A stretch of DNA of 64,000 nt from Vibrio sp. JC009 (GTDB lineage: Bacteria; Pseudomonadota; Gammaproteobacteria; Enterobacterales; Vibrionaceae): positions 2,356,001 to 2,420,000 of the forward strand of contig NZ_CP092106.1 of NCBI RefSeq assembly GCF_029016485.1, in the 5' to 3' direction. This document shows positions 60,900 to 64,000 of this stretch, one piece after another. Position numbers and translations under genes: made by a program. The notes beneath the pieces were generated by a model that had not been told where the DNA came from, did no database searches, and saw only the letters and a list, made by a program, of their open reading frames with translations. Numbering within the stretch: position 1 is the stretch's first letter; every line of letters starts with the position of its first letter.

Positions 60900-63437
60900 T
60901 TAAAAGTCTTTCAATACTGTACGACTGATGATTTCGTCTTGTACGTCTTTACACAGTTCTACGAAGAAAGCACTGTAGCCAGCTACGCGTACCACCAGAT
61001 CCCGGTATTTCTCTGGATGTTTTTGCGCTTCCAGCAAAACATCATTATCAAGATAGTTGAACTGCATCTCACCGTTACCAAGCATGCTCGCGGTACGAAT
61101 CAGCGTGATGATTCCATCCTCTCCTTCACGCGTATCTAACAGGCCTGACATCAGTTTGAAGTTGTGAACCATCCCGATATTCATATAGTCATTATCCATC
61201 TTGGAAACTGACTTAATAATGGCTGTTGGCCCCTTGTAGTCCGCTCCTTGAGTTGGGCTGATACCATCTGAAAGTGGCGACCAGGCCTCACGACCATTCG
61301 CAGATGCACCAAGTAACTGACCAAAAGGTGTGTTATTTGAAATAGATAGTGTTCCGTGACTCAACACTGAGTAAAGCGTCTTAAACTTGCGGTGCTCAGT
61401 CTCTGTGAAGTACACAAGATCGGTGGCGATTTCATCCGCATAATCGTCATCATTGCCGTATTTTGGCGCGGCTAAACAATCAGCTTTAATCTGTTCATAG
61501 CCAACAAAATCTGCCTTCAGAGCTTCATTCAGTTGCCCTAAGGTGTATTTCTTGTCATCAAACACCAGCTTCTTAATTGCAGCCATAGAGTCGACGTAAG
61601 TTGCAAGACCACTCCATACAACACCCGGGCCAAAGTTATACATAGCACCACCGGCAGACACATCACGGCCCGATTCCATTGTGCCTTCATATAGCATTGA
61701 CATAAGTGGCTTAGGCGCATGATCCCTGTGAACCTTTTGCGAAATCACTGTCGCAACGCTGGTCCACTTGGTGATGTACTTGATCTGCTCTTTTACAGCA
61801 GCATCAAACTTCTCGTAAGTGTCATACTGGCTCAGTGGTCCTAAGTCCGGACAAACCTTCTTGCCATACCAAAGCGGCACACCACCGTTAAGCACTAACT
61901 CGATACAGATTGGCCATTGGGTGTAGCCCGTTGAAGTCCACTGGTAGAGACGACCGGATTTTTGTGGTTCAACACATCCCATTAAGCAATAGTCGCGTGC
62001 ATCTTCCATGGAGACGCCTTTCGCCAACATCATCTTGATGTGAGAATCATCGAAATGTACGGCAGGAAAGCCCATACCAGAACGAATTACATCAACAATC
62101 TTGCGTAAATATTTTTGAGGTGACTTATTATTAACACGTGTTGCAAGTGTCGGCTGGTAGACCCGAACATGACGTACCGCATCCATAAGAAGGTAAGTTA
62201 GCTCATTGGTTGCATCACGACCTTCACGAGTAACCCCACCAACACACATGTTTACGAATGGCTGATAGCCCGCAAAAAACTTCGACTGACCTTCACTGGT
62301 TAACCACATCATCTCTGACATCTTAATCAACATACAGCCCGCCAAATCGAATGCTTCATATTCGTTCATTCGTCCTGATTTAATGTCCGCGATGAAAAGG
62401 TCATACATGTATTGGTCAACACGACCAATGGACATACCCGTCTGGTTTTCTTCCACAACCAAAAGAGACTCGATAGTCCAAACCGCCTGGATGGCTTCCC
62501 AGAAGGTTTCCGGACGATGAGCCGGAACCTTAGCATTCACTTCAGCAATTCTTTGCAACTCTTGTTTACGGCGAGGGTCTGTTTCGTTCGCAGCAAGCCG
62601 GGCAGCGTATTCGGACATACGCCTGGCATAAACCATCACACCTTCTGCTGTCTCAATCACTGACTTGTAGAAGTAGATCTTTTCTACGTCATCCGGGTTT
62701 TGATAATCGAGTGCATCCAACTTCTCTTGTGCTTCGCGTTGGATATCTAACATCCCTTTTTTCATGACAATTACGTCATAACCAGGGTTAGAATCACCAC
62801 CACCACTGGTTGCATGATAAGAGCAGTCAGAGACATAAGACTCACCAGAGAGCTCCCATAATCCGGCTTCACGATATAAACCTTCACAGTGCTCTTCAAC
62901 AGAGCGCTCTTCCCAATAAGGGAAAATGGTTTCAAGCAGCTCTTTTTTATCACCGTCAGATAAATGGAATGGGTCTTGAGGGCGTGTGCCTATTGTTTCC
63001 AGTTCATCACGTAACCAACGCCAGGAAACATCCGGAGAGAAAGAACCTGTACGAGGAGCACCACATGGCGCACCAACAATCAGTTCGTTATCCTGAATAA
63101 CCAGAGGGGCAGTTTCACAGTTACGAAGAAAACTTTTACTACGCAGAAGGGCTGGTGGCATACCCACATTTTCTTTATAAACCTGAGTAATAATACGGGC
63201 TCGGTCAATACTGATAGACGGAACATGTTTTAAGAATTTTTCTTTGAGTTTTACATGTCGTTCTGTAGGGCCATCTGGAATAGTTGTGCCGACTGGCATT
63301 ACTTTTGACTCAGAAGCGGGGTGAGAAAACACTTCTGCTGATACATTTTGGAAAATTTGCTTTAGCGAATTGCGATCGGCTTCTGATAAATTTTTTGTTG
63401 CTTCTTCAAGTTTATTAGCAAAATCCGCAAGATTCAT
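60900..63437 (-). CDS. cutC: CutC, choline trimethylamine-lyase (glycyl radical enzyme)
   Basis: CutC splits choline into trimethylamine and acetaldehyde. The 845-residue product has the diagnostic residues one number below Desulfovibrio alaskensis CutC: Y207 and D215 ([17 protein letters not shown]), C488 and E490 (GCVEPQK), T501 and Y505 (QWTSTGY), and glycyl radical G820 (RVAGYSA). The length matches the short 'type I' CutC rather than the longer Klebsiella form. A glycerol/diol dehydratase would lack the T501/Y505 and Y207/D215 set. Confidence 0.95.
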   Translation of the reverse strand: MNLADFANKLEEATKNLSEADRNSLKQIFQNVSAEVFSHPASESKVMPVGTTIPDGPTERHVKLKEKFLKHVPSISIDRARIITQVYKENVGMPPALLRSKSFLRNCETAPLVIQDNELIVGAPCGAPRTGSFSPDVSWRWLRDELETIGTRPQDPFHLSDGDKKELLETIFPYWEERSVEEHCEGLYREAGLWELSGESYVSDCSYHATSGGGDSNPGYDVIVMKKGMLDIQREAQEKLDALDYQNPDDVEKIYFYKSVIETAEGVMVYARRMSEYAARLAANETDPRRKQELQRIAEVNAKVPAHRPETFWEAIQAVWTIESLLVVEENQTGMSIGRVDQYMYDLFIADIKSGRMNEYEAFDLAGCMLIKMSEMMWLTSEGQSKFFAGYQPFVNMCVGGVTREGRDATNELTYLLMDAVRHVRVYQPTLATRVNNKSPQKYLRKIVDVIRSGMGFPAVHFDDSHIKMMLAKGVSMEDARDYCLMGCVEPQKSGRLYQWTSTGYTQWPICIELVLNGGVPLWYGKKVCPDLGPLSQYDTYEKFDAAVKEQIKYITKWTSVATVISQKVHRDHAPKPLMSMLYEGTMESGRDVSAGGAMYNFGPGVVWSGLATYVDSMAAIKKLVFDDKKYTLGQLNEALKADFVGYEQIKADCLAAPKYGNDDDYADEIATDLVYFTETEHRKFKTLYSVLSHGTLSISNNTPFGQLLGASANGREAWSPLSDGISPTQGADYKGPTAIIKSVSKMDNDYMNIGMVHNFKLMSGLLDTREGEDGIITLIRTASMLGNGEMQFNYLDNDVLLEAQKHPEKYRDLVVRVAGYSAFFVELCKDVQDEIISRTVLKDF

Positions 63438-63498
63438 AATCTTTCACCTTTATTCCAGGTTATTGTTTAACGTTAATATTTGATCTATTTTTTATATT

Positions 63499-64000
63499 TT
63501 AACTATTTTGTATCGCTCTAAGTGCTTCCTGAATTAATTTTTGGACAGCATCAATAGAACTACCCTCATATTGAGGCTTTGCTTTTTGCTCATGGGGTTC
63601 ACTTATTTTCCTCACCCCATAACCAACCTTTCTTATATAAGTTAAATTAGTCGGAGATATATTGTCCGCCGTAATACCTTGCCCGTAAGTTCTATTCGCA
63701 AGTGATACCGAAGGCGTCAAATTTGTTGTTAATCCAATCCCACCAAAAGAGGCTGGTGTATTAACTAATAATCTTCCCACTGGTTTTCTTAAAGCGAAAA
63801 GTGAAATAACTTCTTCATCGTTAGAATGAATAGTTAGCGTATGAGCATTGCGTTCATGAAGCAGTAATTCGATACATTTTTCGCATGCGTGCATCCAATC
63901 ATCTTCAACATAATAGGCAAGTACCGGGGCTAATAACTCTCTAGAATATGGGTCGTTCTTGGTGACATACTTCCGCTCAGTGACTAAGAGACGAACGTTA
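63499..64000 (-). CDS. CoA-acylating aldehyde dehydrogenase (C-terminal part, cut by window edge)
   Basis: The C-terminal 167 residues of an aldehyde dehydrogenase; the frame is open to the window end without a stop. It has the same C-terminal motif as the fused enzyme (KPVGRLLVNTPASFGGIGLT). It ends with a linker and an amphipathic helix (SIDAVQKLIQEALRAIQ), a typical encapsulation peptide. It precedes cutC by 61 bp and may correspond to cutF. The catalytic Cys lies outside the window. Confidence 0.88.
   Translation of the reverse strand, partial: NVRLLVTERKYVTKNDPYSRELLAPVLAYYVEDDWMHACEKCIELLLHERNAHTLTIHSNDEEVISLFALRKPVGRLLVNTPASFGGIGLTTNLTPSVSLANRTYGQGITADNISPTNLTYIRKVGYGVRKISEPHEQKAKPQYEGSSIDAVQKLIQEALRAIQNS

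Noticed and set aside
60900..63437. Glycyl radical enzyme as glycerol/propanediol dehydratase
   Set aside because: It carries the choline-lyase residues Y207, D215, T501 and Y505 around C488/E490, and sits with a CutD-type activase.

Overview
This window is from the chromosome of a marine gammaproteobacterium, most likely a member of the Vibrionaceae (genus not resolved). The evidence is the polar-flagellum gene set in Vibrio order: flrABC regulators, flaG, flaI, several flagellin paralogs, flgOPT, and cheV-cheR next to flgB. Almost all genes are on the minus strand.

Positions 1-22280 hold the 3' half of the flagellar cluster. Reading the minus strand, this is two flagellins, flaG, fliD, flaI, fliS, flrA, flrB, flrC, and then the long operon fliEFGHIJKLMNOPQ(R). 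Positions 32895-51659 hold the other half: flgT, flgO, flgP, flgN, flgM, flgA, cheV, cheR, flgBCDEFGHIJKL and a third flagellin. Six sigma-54 sites (TGGCAC-N5-TTGC type) precede fliE, flrB, flaA, flgK, flgF and flgB. Consensus sigma-28 sites precede two flagellins and flgM. Together these give the standard Vibrio hierarchy FlrA -> FlrBC/sigma-54 -> FliA/sigma-28, with FlgM as anti-sigma factor. CGGCAA/TTGCCG hexamers cluster upstream of the flgF and flaA promoters and may be enhancer sites.

Between the sigma-54 flagellin (32895-34049) and the sigma-28 flagellins (below 22280) lies a defence island of about 10 kb. It holds an unknown gene, a hicAB toxin-antitoxin pair, a CRISPR array of 27 identical 37-bp repeats, a predicted tracrRNA with terminator, and a cas9-cas1-cas2-cas4 operon. 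The gene content and the 1397-aa Cas9 make it type II-B. The array and tracrRNA are read from the plus strand, opposite to the cas genes. An orphan, near-perfect sigma-28 promoter sits at the island edge, points into it and reads antisense to hicBA. A degenerate repeat and a hairpin lie between array and tracrRNA, where a scaRNA-like RNA could be encoded.

After flgT and a chemoreceptor with a NIT-type sensor domain, positions 53929-64000 carry a glycyl-radical bacterial microcompartment locus for choline. It encodes choline trimethylamine-lyase CutC, with all the diagnostic residues, and its activase CutD. Shell proteins are two BMC-H (one with a C-terminal extension), one BMC-T and one BMC-P. 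Enzymes are an aldehyde dehydrogenase fused to a PduL phosphotransacylase, a second aldehyde dehydrogenase cut by the window edge, and an iron alcohol dehydrogenase. Two small BMC-associated proteins of unknown function complete it. Choline would be split to trimethylamine and acetaldehyde, and the acetaldehyde turned into acetyl-CoA, acetyl phosphate and ethanol inside the shell. A terminator-like hairpin between cutC and cutD probably lowers activase expression.

No tRNA, rRNA, insertion sequence or integron recombination site was recognised. All calls are from reading the sequence; no database search was run.
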